A stretch of 38,650 nucleotides of DNA. It comes from Bacteroidales bacterium. Lineage in GTDB: Bacteria; Bacteroidota; Bacteroidia; Bacteroidales; Prolixibacteraceae. Position numbers and translations under genes: made by a program. The notes below the pieces were generated by a model. It was not told where the DNA came from. It ran no database searches and was given only the letters and a program-made list of their open reading frames with translations. Positions 15,461 to 23,648 of this stretch are shown piece by piece; within the stretch, counting starts at the first letter, position 1; each line of letters begins with the position of its first letter. The stretch is taken from the NCBI GenBank assembly GCA_012729335.1, contig JAAYDJ010000019.1, positions 1 through 38,650 of the forward strand, written 5' to 3'.

Positions 15461-16347
15461 CTGATTCCCTGGTATCCGGTTCTCATCAAGGGGGATTCCC
15501 TGAACATATCGTTGAACTGTTCTTCGGACATGGTGTCCCAGTCGGTGCGGGTGAGTTGGAGGAGCCCGGGCAGGGGATGGAAGGCCGGTTCGTGGTGGGG
15601 CGTGGCCTTGCGGTTCCAGGGGCACACCTCCTGGCAGATGTCGCATCCGAAGAGGCGGTTGCGGAAGAGTGGGGTAAGTGCGGGGTCCTGGTCACCGCGG
15701 AGTTCGATGGTCTGGTAGGAGATGCATCGCCGGGCGTCGACGATACGGGGGGAGATGATGGCGCGGGTGGGGCAGGCTTCAATGCAGCGGGTGCAGGTGC
15801 CGCAGCGGTCGGGAATCTCTGTCATGGGTTCCGGGGGAATTTCCGCATCGATGATCAGTTCCCCGATAAAGAAGTAGCTGCCGTAACGGGGGTGGATGAG
15901 CATGCTGTTCTTGCCGATCCAACCGAGTCCGGCCCGGCGTGCCCAGGCCCTTTCAAGGATGGGGGCCGAATCGGTGAATGCCCGGCCGTGGCAGGGGGTG
16001 ATTTCCGTTTGGATAAACCGGAGGAGCTCGTGGAGTTTGTTTTTGATGACCTGGTGGTAGTCTTTTCCCCGAGCGTAGCGTGAGATGATGGGGGCTTCAG
16101 GGTCGGCGGACTGCTCAGGGGAGTAGTAGTTGTGGAGCACGATGACCAGGGTGCGGGCGCCTTCCACGAGAAGGCGGGGATCGAGGCGCTTATCCATGTT
16201 CCGGGCCATATACTCCATGGTGCCATGCATCCCTTCGTCCATCCAGCGGTTCAGGCAGGTGCGTTCCTTCTCCAGGGCACCTGCAGGCACCACGGCGCAA
16301 TCGAGGAATCCCATTTCCAGGGCTTTAGCTCTGATTCTTCCGGTCAT
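15433..16347 (-). CDS. queG: Epoxyqueuosine reductase
   Basis: The predicted protein has 304 residues from the ATG at 16347; an in-frame ATG at 16395 would add 16 residues and cannot be excluded. It catalyses the last step of queuosine synthesis, reducing epoxyqueuosine in tRNA, in the cytoplasm, with cobalamin and two [4Fe-4S] clusters. Cluster motifs are clear: CGTCTRCIEACP (Cys182, 185, 188, 192) and CDICQEVCPW (Cys235, 238, 242), with a further Cys208. The family motif FTDSAPILERAWARRAG (likely catalytic Asp126) and GKNSMLIHP are present. Length fits the short form without the C-terminal HEAT region. Confidence 0.95.
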   Translation of the reverse strand: MTGRIRAKALEMGFLDCAVVPAGALEKERTCLNRWMDEGMHGTMEYMARNMDKRLDPRLLVEGARTLVIVLHNYYSPEQSADPEAPIISRYARGKDYHQVIKNKLHELLRFIQTEITPCHGRAFTDSAPILERAWARRAGLGWIGKNSMLIHPRYGSYFFIGELIIDAEIPPEPMTEIPDRCGTCTRCIEACPTRAIISPRIVDARRCISYQTIELRGDQDPALTPLFRNRLFGCDICQEVCPWNRKATPHHEPAFHPLPGLLQLTRTDWDTMSEEQFNDMFRESPLMRTGYQGIRRTLRNLKS

Positions 16348-16483
16348 TGAACTATATTCCAAAGGCCTGCCTGTGTCAAAAAATTTCCACTCCAATTATA
16401 CTTTTTTTCTGTCATATTGAGCCCTGTCGATTTGAAAAAGTTGTAAATTGAATAGGCCAATTTTTAACGAAAGATTAAAACCA

Positions 16484-18595
16484 ATGAAGAATTTAATGAG
16501 AATTACGGAAGTATTACTTTTTGTGGTATTGCTGTTTTCCTGTTCGACGAGGGATGATTTCATGGTGAATGAAGAGTTGGACGGGGCGTTGAAAAGTGCT
16601 CAGGTGGATCAAGTCACGGGCGACCGGTACATTGTGATGTTCAAAGAGGAGGTGACAGATCCCGGGGGGATGGAAGCCACGCTGCGAGGGAAGCATGGTT
16701 TTGGCCGGGGGCATGTGTATGACAAGGTTTTCAAGGGTTTTTCGGCCAGGCTATCTGCCCAGGCCTTAGCGGCATTGAAGAAGGATTCCCGGATTGCTCT
16801 GATCGAGCCCGACCTGATCATGACCACGTGTGCGACGCAGACGGTTCCCACCGGCATCATGCGTTTTGCCGCCAACACGAATACGGTGGTTCCCATAAAT
16901 GGGAGTTCCGATACTCCGGATGTGGATGTAGCCGTGGTGGACACGGGAGTCGACAAGGAGCATGCTGATTTGACGGTTTCCGGAGGTGTGAGGTATTACA
17001 ATGCCGGATCCACAGATGCCAGTTTTGACGACAACAATGGTCATGGTTCACATGTGGCCGGGATCATTGCCGCTAAGGACAATGATGAAGGTGTTGTAGG
17101 TGTTTGTCCGGGTGCCCGCATCTGGGCGGTGAAAGTCCTGGATTCCTCAGGATCGGGCTATACGAGTGATATTATCGCGGGGCTCAACTGGGTATTGGCC
17201 AGGTCTGCCGACATTGAAGTGGTGAATATGAGTCTGGGTGGCACGGGGAGAAGCACATCGTATCGCACGGCTGTTCAGAATTGTGTGAACGCCGGTATCG
17301 TGGTGGTGGTTGCTGCCGGGAACAGCAAAGTCGATGTATATGGCAGAGACGGCAAATTCGGAACTTACGACGATTATATTCCGGCTTCCTATCCCGAGGC
17401 GATGACCATCTCAGCCATGGCCGATTCTGATGGTCTTCCCGGAGGTCTGGGGGCTACCACCTCCTATGGTCCGGATGATTCCTGGGCCACCTTCAGCAAT
17501 TACAGCAAGAGTGTGACCACGACGAATCCTGTTACCTCGGCTGGTAAAGCCATTGACCTGATCCTTCCGGGGGTGAGTATATACTCCTGTTATAAGGATG
17601 CCAACTATACTACCATGAGTGGTACCAGCATGGCGTGCCCGCATGGGGCCGGACTGGCAGCCCTTTATATCGTGAAGAACGGAAGGGCCAATAATGCCGC
17701 CGGGGTATATGCCATCAGGCAGGCTTTGATTGACGGGGGCAAGCTGCAGAGTGACGCCGCTTACGGGTTGAAGACCCAGAATGATCCCGACGGCTACAAG
17801 GAGAATCTGGGGTGGGCAGCCCTTACCGGGGGAGCCATTGACAATCCCCCTGTGGCCAATGCGGGTGCCGACCAGACGGTGAGCCTGTCTGAAGGAGCCA
17901 CTGTAGCAGAGATTACCCTTGATGGTTCCGGCTCTACCGATGACAAGGGGATCGAATCCTGGGTCTGGAAGGAAGGGGAGACTGAGCTGGGCAGCGGAGC
18001 TATTCTGAAATTGAATTTTGCACCAGGAATTCATTCGGTGGTCCTGACGGTCACCGATGCCAAGGGACAGAGCGATATTGATGAAGTGACCATCACTGTC
18101 AATGCCTACACGCCCAATTTGGCGCCCACCGCTGATTTTACCTTCACAACCAATAATCTGACGGCTACGTTCACCGATAAAAGCAACGACAGCGATGGCA
18201 CCATAGCCGAATGGTTATGGGATTTTGGAGACGGAACCACCTCTACGGTGAAAAATCCCGTAAAAACCTATACTGCCGCCGGAACTTATACGGTTGCACT
18301 GACGGTGACCGATAATGGCGGGAAAACGGGAACCACCTCACAGGTAGTGGCCGTCACGGATCCGCCTGTCTCTGACATTGTCCTGACTTATACTACGACG
18401 AATTACTGGTTCTATAAGCGGGTCACCCTGAAATGGACCGGAGGAACACCCAACTACACAGTAAAGCGCAATGGCTCCACCCTTGCCACTGTTTCGGGGA
18501 CCAGCTATACCAATAACCTCACCCGGAGGGGCACCTATACCTACCAGGTGTGTGACATAAATGGATGCTCCAATACCGTCTCCGTGACTTACTAG
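16484..18595 (+). CDS. Subtilisin-family (S8) serine protease lipoprotein with PKD domains
   Basis: The predicted protein has 703 residues. The ATG at 16484 starts a lipoprotein signal (MKNLMRITEVLLFVVLLFSC, Cys20). Residues about 45-110 resemble the inhibitor I9 propeptide (DRYIVMFKEEV, KGFSARLSAQALAAL). The S8 domain (about 145-450) has the complete triad: Asp153 (VAVVDTGVD), His187 (GHGSHVAG) and Ser382 (SGTSMACPHG). Two PKD-like domains follow (about 455-545 and 548-630; the second has WDFGDGTTS), then a roughly 70-residue beta-rich C-terminal domain (WFYKRVTLKWTGG). There is no T9SS sorting tail, so export is by Sec as a lipoprotein. The residues after Cys20 (STRDD) are partly acidic, as in surface-export signals of some Bacteroidota. 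Substrate unknown. It ends 14 bp from the convergent lasso exporter gene. Confidence 0.92.
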   Translation: MKNLMRITEVLLFVVLLFSCSTRDDFMVNEELDGALKSAQVDQVTGDRYIVMFKEEVTDPGGMEATLRGKHGFGRGHVYDKVFKGFSARLSAQALAALKKDSRIALIEPDLIMTTCATQTVPTGIMRFAANTNTVVPINGSSDTPDVDVAVVDTGVDKEHADLTVSGGVRYYNAGSTDASFDDNNGHGSHVAGIIAAKDNDEGVVGVCPGARIWAVKVLDSSGSGYTSDIIAGLNWVLARSADIEVVNMSLGGTGRSTSYRTAVQNCVNAGIVVVVAAGNSKVDVYGRDGKFGTYDDYIPASYPEAMTISAMADSDGLPGGLGATTSYGPDDSWATFSNYSKSVTTTNPVTSAGKAIDLILPGVSIYSCYKDANYTTMSGTSMACPHGAGLAALYIVKNGRANNAAGVYAIRQALIDGGKLQSDAAYGLKTQNDPDGYKENLGWAALTGGAIDNPPVANAGADQTVSLSEGATVAEITLDGSGSTDDKGIESWVWKEGETELGSGAILKLNFAPGIHSVVLTVTDAKGQSDIDEVTITVNAYTPNLAPTADFTFTTNNLTATFTDKSNDSDGTIAEWLWDFGDGTTSTVKNPVKTYTAAGTYTVALTVTDNGGKTGTTSQVVAVTDPPVSDIVLTYTTTNYWFYKRVTLKWTGGTPNYTVKRNGSTLATVSGTSYTNNLTRRGTYTYQVCDINGCSNTVSVTY

Positions 18596-18609
18596 TATCC
18601 GTGGTCTTC

Positions 18610-20331
18610 CTAAAGCCTGATGACCTGGTCGAACCAGGGGAGGAGGGAGGTGCGGTGGGTGACGAAGAGGATGGTGACCCTGTTTTTGAGTTGAGCGATG
18701 ACCTCCATGATCTGTTGTTCGTTGTCGCTGTCGAGGGAAGAGGTGGCCTCGTCAAGGAGGAGCAGGCGTGGATTGCGCAGGAGGACGCGGGCCAGTGCGA
18801 GGCGTTGGCGTTCCCCTCCCGAGAAAGTGAAGGGAAAATTCACCACCATAGCATCGAGGCCTCCGGGATATCTTTTCACCAGGTGTGCGGCGTTGACCTG
18901 TTCCAGGAGGTTCCAGATTTCCTCGTCGGGGATAGGATGGGCGGTATCCCATACCAGGTTTTCGCGGAAGGTGCCATCAATGAAAAAGCTGTCCTGGGGG
19001 AGGTAGCCGATGCTGTTTTTCCAGGAAGGCAACGCGTCGTCATTCAAGGGCCTTCCGTCGACGGAGATGCTTCCATCCTGGGGCTTCTGCAGTCCGGCGA
19101 TCAGGTCAATAAGGGTAGTCTTGCCCAGTCCCGATTCCCCCATGATGCCGGTGATTTGCCGGCAGGGAATGACGGCTGAGAAGTTCCGGAAGAGTGGTTC
19201 AGCGCCGGGGTATCCGAAGGAGATTCGGTCGAGGAGGATTTCCCGGGAGAAGGAGAAGGATGCTCCGGTGGGAGCTGGGGATACTGCTGTTTCGCGGAAT
19301 TCATCGTCGAGACGGAACACCATCTGCACCGAGGGGAGGTTGGAGATGATCATGTGGATATCGGTGATCAGGCCAGTGAACTGGGGAAAGATCTTAGAGA
19401 AGAGGAGGATGAGGACGAAAAGGGAGGCCAGGGGGATTTGTCCCATGGAAAATCCCAGATAGATCACCAGGGCCAGGACGGCTATACCGGCGATGGAGTA
19501 GATCAGACGGGGAAGGGCATAATTCTTCTGCATTCCGTATTCCAGGTCGAGGAGCGAGGAGCTGGCCTGGTCGAACTTCCGGGAGTAGAAATCCTCGGAG
19601 CTGTGGACTTTGGCGATTTTGACCGTTTGCCAGAAGTCGTCGATATATTTGAGGAGATGGTTATAGGAGGAGACATAACCTTCCCCGAGGCGGAAGGCTT
19701 TAGCCAGGAATTTCCGGAGGAGGAAGAAGAGGATGCCTCCTGTGGCCAGGATCAGGAGGGTGTATAGAGGGGAGATGGCCAGGGCATAGGCGATATAGGC
19801 CAGGGTGATGACCAGGGAGGTGAGGAAGCGGAGGAGATAGAAGATATATTCGGCCAGGTTGGGGACTTCGACGGTAAGGACCTGGATGTGGTTGGTTTTG
19901 CTTTTGGTGTGGAGGGTGCTCCATTCGGCCCGGAGGACCTTGCCGAAGAGTTGTCGTCTGTAGTCGCTTATAAATGTTTGCTGGTACCTGGCTTCGGTCA
20001 TGGATTTCCGGAAGCGGAGCAGGGCATTGAGGGCCAGGATGAGGACGAAGAGCAACAGGATGTTTCCGATGGAGAGTTCCATGCCGGTGCGTTCCATCAG
20101 TTGTTGCAACCAGAGGGCGAAGCCGTCGGGTGCATCGCCGCTTTGCAGGTTGAGGAGCCGGAGCAGGGGGATGAGCAGGAGGATGGAGAATCCCCCGGAG
20201 ACACCGAGTATTCCGGTAAGCAACAGGATGCGCACCAGTTTCCAGGGGTGGTGTTGCAGCATCAGCCTGAGGGTTTTGGCCATCAGGGAGAGCTGTTCCG
20301 GGAAAGGCGTATGTCCATTGTGAGTCACCAT
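18610..20331 (-). CDS. ABC exporter (fused membrane and ATPase domains) of the lasso cluster
   Basis: The predicted protein has 573 residues; Met17 (20283) is an alternative start. Hydrophobic segments between about 30 and 310 form the transmembrane domain. The ATPase domain spans about 365-573: Walker A GESGLGKTT (398-406), signature FSGGERQ (503-509), Walker B LLLLDE (about 523-528) and His559 (VTHR). It ends only 14 residues after the H-loop His, shorter than usual for exporters. There is no N-terminal C39 peptidase domain, as expected when a separate B2 protease removes the leader. In lasso clusters this D protein exports the mature peptide and can give self-immunity. It is 33 bp downstream of the PqqD-like gene and is the last gene of the operon. 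Confidence 0.88.
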   Translation of the reverse strand: MVTHNGHTPFPEQLSLMAKTLRLMLQHHPWKLVRILLLTGILGVSGGFSILLLIPLLRLLNLQSGDAPDGFALWLQQLMERTGMELSIGNILLLFVLILALNALLRFRKSMTEARYQQTFISDYRRQLFGKVLRAEWSTLHTKSKTNHIQVLTVEVPNLAEYIFYLLRFLTSLVITLAYIAYALAISPLYTLLILATGGILFFLLRKFLAKAFRLGEGYVSSYNHLLKYIDDFWQTVKIAKVHSSEDFYSRKFDQASSSLLDLEYGMQKNYALPRLIYSIAGIAVLALVIYLGFSMGQIPLASLFVLILLFSKIFPQFTGLITDIHMIISNLPSVQMVFRLDDEFRETAVSPAPTGASFSFSREILLDRISFGYPGAEPLFRNFSAVIPCRQITGIMGESGLGKTTLIDLIAGLQKPQDGSISVDGRPLNDDALPSWKNSIGYLPQDSFFIDGTFRENLVWDTAHPIPDEEIWNLLEQVNAAHLVKRYPGGLDAMVVNFPFTFSGGERQRLALARVLLRNPRLLLLDEATSSLDSDNEQQIMEVIAQLKNRVTILFVTHRTSLLPWFDQVIRL

Positions 20332-20364
20332 GGTGCGGGTGAGGAGCAGGTTTCGGGAAGGGGA

Positions 20365-20640
20365 TCAATCCTCCTCTTCTACGGTAAGGATCAGGCCGAT
20401 ATTGGTCATTTCCCGGAGGTATTCTCCCACTTCCCTGGCGCACTGCCGGGGGCCGACCTCGTATTTTTCCATGAGGGAGAAGCAGACCTCTTCGCGGGTC
20501 ATGGGATTTTCGAGCAGTTCCCAGATGGTGGTGGCGGTGGCGTTCAGGGAGAAGTATTTTCCCAGGGAGATGTCCATCATGACCAGTTCGTCGTGTAGCC
20601 GTCCGGATATCGTTTTGCTGTTGCGGAGATATTTCGTCAT
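20365..20640 (-). CDS. PqqD-like leader-binding protein (lasso B1, RRE)
   Basis: The predicted protein has 91 residues. It shows the PqqD pattern: an N-terminal beta part (SKTISGRLHDELVMMDISLGKYFSLNATATTIWELLE), then helices with the motif ATTIWELLENPMTREEVCFSLMEKYEV. PqqD-like proteins bind the leader peptide of RiPP precursors and present it to the B2 protease and cyclase. It is separate from B2, as in Gram-positive and many Bacteroidota lasso clusters. It lies three bases after the YkgJ-like stop codon and upstream of the exporter gene, so it is almost certainly co-transcribed with both. Confidence 0.88.
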   Translation of the reverse strand: MTKYLRNSKTISGRLHDELVMMDISLGKYFSLNATATTIWELLENPMTREEVCFSLMEKYEVGPRQCAREVGEYLREMTNIGLILTVEEED

Positions 20641-20643
20641 TGT

Positions 20644-21234
20644 TCAGATTTTAGGATGATTCTGCGAAGGTACCATCATGTTTTGAAATTCCGAAGCCGG
20701 GTGGAAATGTTTAATGAGCAGAGTTTCGAGGATATTGATGCGGGCCATCAGGAGGTCGGCCTCCAGGGTCCGGGGGTCGTCTTCAGCAAGGGATTTTCTC
20801 CATTTTCCCAGGTCAAGGAGCACTTGCCGGAGGTTGGGGGTGCCGGTGAACGTGGTCATGCGGCAGAATTCCCCGAGGAGTTCCTGGCGCATGGTGTGTG
20901 CCCGGGCGACCATGCCGAGGGCTTCTGTTTTGGAGATGGTCCCCTTTTCCATGGCGTGGAGCAGTTCGCAGCGGAAGGATCCGCACACGTCGGCCCGGGG
21001 CTGGTCGTAGATGGTGCATTTTCCGCGGAAGTAAAGGCAGGGCAGGCGGAAGAACTCCTCGCCATTTTCCGCATAGCTGTTTTCTTCGATTTTCGGGGGA
21101 AGATGGCCTCTCTCCCCGGGCTGCAGGCAGGCATGGAGGAAGAGGGTGCCGTCGCAGCAGAATCCGCAGGCCACGCACACCTCCTGTTCATCGGGGGGAG
21201 CTACCGGCAGGATATATTTATCTGGATCGGACAT
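20644..21234 (-). CDS. YkgJ-like cysteine-cluster protein inside the lasso cluster
   Basis: The predicted protein has 196 residues. The N-terminal half has nine Cys: CVACGFCC (Cys20, 23, 26, 27), Cys36, Cys66, Cys73, Cys84 and Cys89. The spacing CxxCxxCC and the later PCLYFRGKCTIYDQPRADVCGSF resemble the YkgJ / UPF0153 family, thought to bind zinc or an Fe-S cluster. The C-terminal half is mainly helical. Function in the family is unknown. It lies between the cyclase (12 bp away) and the PqqD-like gene (3 bp), so it must be co-expressed with the lasso enzymes. It may be an extra tailoring or assembly protein or only a passenger; the position argues for a role in the pathway. Confidence 0.7.
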   Translation of the reverse strand: MSDPDKYILPVAPPDEQEVCVACGFCCDGTLFLHACLQPGERGHLPPKIEENSYAENGEEFFRLPCLYFRGKCTIYDQPRADVCGSFRCELLHAMEKGTISKTEALGMVARAHTMRQELLGEFCRMTTFTGTPNLRQVLLDLGKWRKSLAEDDPRTLEADLLMARINILETLLIKHFHPASEFQNMMVPSQNHPKI

Positions 21235-21246
21235 GTGAAGGCAAAG

Positions 21247-23265
21247 TTAATCATCATGGGAACATTCCGTGCCGGTCATTTGGAGGGTGCATTCATGAAT
21301 TCCCCTGAGGTAAACGAGGGTGCGGGCCAGGATGCGGAAGCGGGGGTGGTCAGGGTCATGGCGGCAGAGGGCGATCTCTTTTTCCAGGAGGTCGAAGTCA
21401 AAGCAGTGCAGCGCAGGATTGTTTTTCCAGCCGGGGGCTACCTCCATAAGGCGCAGGGCCGCATCCCGGAAAAGCTCCCTTTCGCGGACCATGGCGGCAG
21501 GATCGGTTTTCTCCCAGTGCCAGCGTACCTCTTCCGTAAGGTTTGATGGAGCTATTTCGCGCAGGAGAGGCCTGAAGTGGGGGAACTGGGCCAGCAGTTC
21601 CGAGGGGACTTTCAGCATGTATTCGATGATCCGCCGGTCGAGAAGGGGATAACGGTATTCCACGCCATGGCGGAAGCCGTTGATGGCCCAGCTCTCACTC
21701 CTTTCCTGGAGAAATCCATGGCTGAGCAGGCGGAGGTGGAGTTGCCGCCGCGAGTTATAGAAGTAGAAATTGCGTAGGGCTTTGGGATGGCTTTTCCGGA
21801 AGGGCTTTTTAAGGTACCGGGCCTCTTCTTGGAATCCTCTGGCGGTGCCCCGTTCCAGGATTCCCAGGGCGGGGAGGAGAATGTAGCTGAGCTGGTTGCG
21901 CAGGAAGCTTTTCAGCGGGAAGAGGGGATTCCGGCGAAAAAACAGTCTCCAATGGCCCCGGAAGAGGAGGTCGCTGTCGATGCCGCGGTCACCGGTGCTG
22001 ATGAACTCATCGCCTCCCCAGCCGCTGAAAAGGAGGTTGGTTACGTGTTGTTGTGCCAGCAGCAGGACCATGGCTTCGTTGAAGTAGCCCTGGTTGTTGC
22101 AGAAACGGCGGATGGTCTCCAGGAATGCGCCGGAATCGGAGGGTAGGAATACCGGCTGGATATCCAGGCTTTGGCATAAGCGGCGTATAATCTCCCGTTC
22201 GTCGAAGGGGAGGGAGGAGGCGTCACAGCTTTCGGGTGACCAGGAGAAGCCGTGAAAGCTTTCCTGGTGGACATAGCGGGGGCATGCCAGGGCGGCCACC
22301 ACAGCCGAGTCGATCCCGCTGCTGACATGTGCCCCGGCGGTGTAACGCCTGTTACAGCGTATGGCCACGGCATCGCTGACCAGAGCCTTCAAGTCGGCCA
22401 GCAATTTCTCCCGGGTAAGGGAGTGGTCGGTTTTAACGGATTCGGGGTACCAGTAGCGGATGGTCTCCGGACCACTTTCTGTGAAGCGGAGGTAATATCC
22501 CGGGGGGAGTTTTTTTACTCCGGGGGTGGGTCCTCTTTGCAGGTTGGTATACTTGAAATAGCCGAGCAGGAAATCCTCCGTTGGCGGGCCCTCTGGTTCC
22601 ATGGCACGGGAGAGGCTGAGGATGTCGGAGGAGAAGGCCAGGGTTTGGTGGCGATAATGCCAGGCCAGGGGCCGGATGCCCACATGGTCACGGAAGAGGT
22701 AAGCTTCCTTTTGGCCGGGAAGGAGGATGAAGAGAGCGAAATCCCCGTTGAGGCGACTGACGAAGGAAGGTCCTTCAGCCCCGAATGCCCGGGCGATCAG
22801 GGCAGGAATATTGTCGGTTGGATCGGGCCACAGCGAATGGATGGGTGAAATCCCTGAAGGAGTTTGATCTATGGGCTGAGAATGCTGGCTTGCCAGGGAT
22901 CCTGGATTTTGTTCTCCGGACGGCGGAAAAGTACCGTTTGGATAAGGAGTGAGGAGTTCCCCGGGATTATAGATGTTCCCGGAGAAAAGGACCAGGATGT
23001 CACCGGAAGGAGAAGTGCAGAGGCAATCGCCGGGCGTGGCGGGCAGCCGGGGGTGGGTAATGAAGCCCCCACTGAACCCTTTGGCTGTGACCGGGTGAAA
23101 ACAAACTTCCGTCTGTCGGCAGGGATTAAGGGTGGTTTCCGGAGGGGAGTCCACCTTGCCAGCTTTCTTACAGGGACCACATAACTCTTTTAAAGCACTC
23201 TCAAGGCGTTGGACCACAACGTCTGGTTCTGATTGGTTTGAAAAGGAGAGCGCCCCCAGGATCAT
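21247..23265 (-). CDS. Asparagine-synthetase-like lasso cyclase
   Basis: The predicted protein has 672 residues. It begins MILGALSFSN, so the catalytic Cys2 of glutamine-dependent asparagine synthetases is missing and no glutaminase activity is expected. The N-terminal part (about 1-225) still has the class II amidotransferase-like fold (RLNGDFALFILL, LFRDHVGIRPL). The synthetase domain (about 250-640) has the PP-loop motif SSGIDS (315-320; SGGxDS in the canonical form), used to adenylate a carboxylate with ATP. In lasso pathways this C protein activates the side chain of Asp or Glu in the core and closes the macrolactam with the new N-terminus. It lies 114 bp downstream of the precursor stop codon. 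It is somewhat longer than common lasso cyclases because of an insertion-like, poorly conserved stretch at about 105-150. Confidence 0.88.
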   Translation of the reverse strand: MILGALSFSNQSEPDVVVQRLESALKELCGPCKKAGKVDSPPETTLNPCRQTEVCFHPVTAKGFSGGFITHPRLPATPGDCLCTSPSGDILVLFSGNIYNPGELLTPYPNGTFPPSGEQNPGSLASQHSQPIDQTPSGISPIHSLWPDPTDNIPALIARAFGAEGPSFVSRLNGDFALFILLPGQKEAYLFRDHVGIRPLAWHYRHQTLAFSSDILSLSRAMEPEGPPTEDFLLGYFKYTNLQRGPTPGVKKLPPGYYLRFTESGPETIRYWYPESVKTDHSLTREKLLADLKALVSDAVAIRCNRRYTAGAHVSSGIDSAVVAALACPRYVHQESFHGFSWSPESCDASSLPFDEREIIRRLCQSLDIQPVFLPSDSGAFLETIRRFCNNQGYFNEAMVLLLAQQHVTNLLFSGWGGDEFISTGDRGIDSDLLFRGHWRLFFRRNPLFPLKSFLRNQLSYILLPALGILERGTARGFQEEARYLKKPFRKSHPKALRNFYFYNSRRQLHLRLLSHGFLQERSESWAINGFRHGVEYRYPLLDRRIIEYMLKVPSELLAQFPHFRPLLREIAPSNLTEEVRWHWEKTDPAAMVRERELFRDAALRLMEVAPGWKNNPALHCFDFDLLEKEIALCRHDPDHPRFRILARTLVYLRGIHECTLQMTGTECSHDD

Positions 23266-23350
23266 AAGTCCGGAAAGTTTAATATATCAGGAAGAAGGGA
23301 GCAAGTTACGAAAAAGTAGGGGAATGATTACGTTGCCTGGAGTAGATGCA

Positions 23351-23370
23351 ATGGCCGGCAGGAAGGCCGT
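23351..23370 (-). terminator. Small GC hairpin between precursor and cyclase
   Basis: Ten bases after the precursor stop codon the minus strand has ACGGCC, an 8-base loop and GGCCAT, a six-pair stem with one G-T pair. No T-run follows. Such hairpins after a precursor gene can protect the upstream mRNA or cause partial termination so that precursor outnumbers enzymes. That is inference. Confidence 0.35.
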
Positions 23371-23379
23371 CTTGAAACG

Positions 23380-23529
23380 TCAGACCACACGGCTCCCTTT
23401 TTTCTTGGGGGGGCCGCCTTTTCCTGCCCTTTCGGCACCCATCCCGGTGCCGCTGAAGGTATCCCGGCTGATGTTCATGGCCTGGACTTCAGGTTTTACC
23501 CACGCTTTTTTATTGTTGTTTTTCAACAT
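23380..23529 (-). CDS. Lasso-type RiPP precursor peptide (A), 49 residues
   Basis: A short frame in the apparent gap between B2 and cyclase: ATG at 23529, TGA at 23382-23380. The leader contains KKAWVKPEVQAM, matching the Tyr/Trp-x-x-Pro-x-hydrophobic motif that PqqD-like B1 proteins bind. It ends ISRDTF, with Thr24 at the position usually two before the cut site. Cleavage after Phe25 gives a 24-residue core starting SGTGMGAE, so Ser1 and Glu8 could form an eight-residue ring. The tail has GGPP, then KKK, then GSRVV. The core has no aromatic residue and is strongly basic. Ser21 of the core (Ser46) is a possible kinase target near, but not at, the C-terminus. Placement, size and leader motif make the precursor call strong; cut site and ring are inferred. 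Confidence 0.82.
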   Translation of the reverse strand: MLKNNNKKAWVKPEVQAMNISRDTFSGTGMGAERAGKGGPPKKKGSRVV

Positions 23530-23586
23530 ATTAACATTATTCAGAGGCTACACGAAAACAATCTGTAATTCCCTTATACCACCATA

Positions 23587-23594
23587 CAAAATTA
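23587..23594 (-). promoter_or_regulatory. Candidate -7 box for the precursor gene
   Basis: On the minus strand TAATTTTG matches TAnnTTTG. It sits 57 bp before the precursor ATG, in the AT-rich gap after B2. An 8-bp palindrome TTCCGGAA (23614-23621) lies about 20 bp upstream, near the expected -33 region. A promoter here would let the precursor be made separately from kinase and B2. No TTG -33 box is clear. Confidence 0.45.
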
Positions 23595-23648
23595 GTTATT
23601 AAAACGGGAAAGCTTCCGGAAAATGGTGTTAAAAAGAAAATAAGTTCA

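Noticed and set aside
15389-15646. N-terminal extension of the DUF1905 protein into queG
   Set aside because: The extra residues are encoded by repeat sequence and by the opposite reading of the queG end; family similarity starts only near the GTG at 15388.
18596-18609. Terminator between the protease and the lasso exporter
   Set aside because: Only 14 bp separate the two convergent genes and I found no convincing stem with a T-run.
20898-21546. Plus-strand frames opposite the YkgJ-like and cyclase genes
   Set aside because: They are antisense shadows; the minus-strand genes have clear Cys motifs and a PP-loop.
23535-23537. Alternative ATG just upstream of the precursor start
   Set aside because: It is in another frame and meets a stop codon after four codons.
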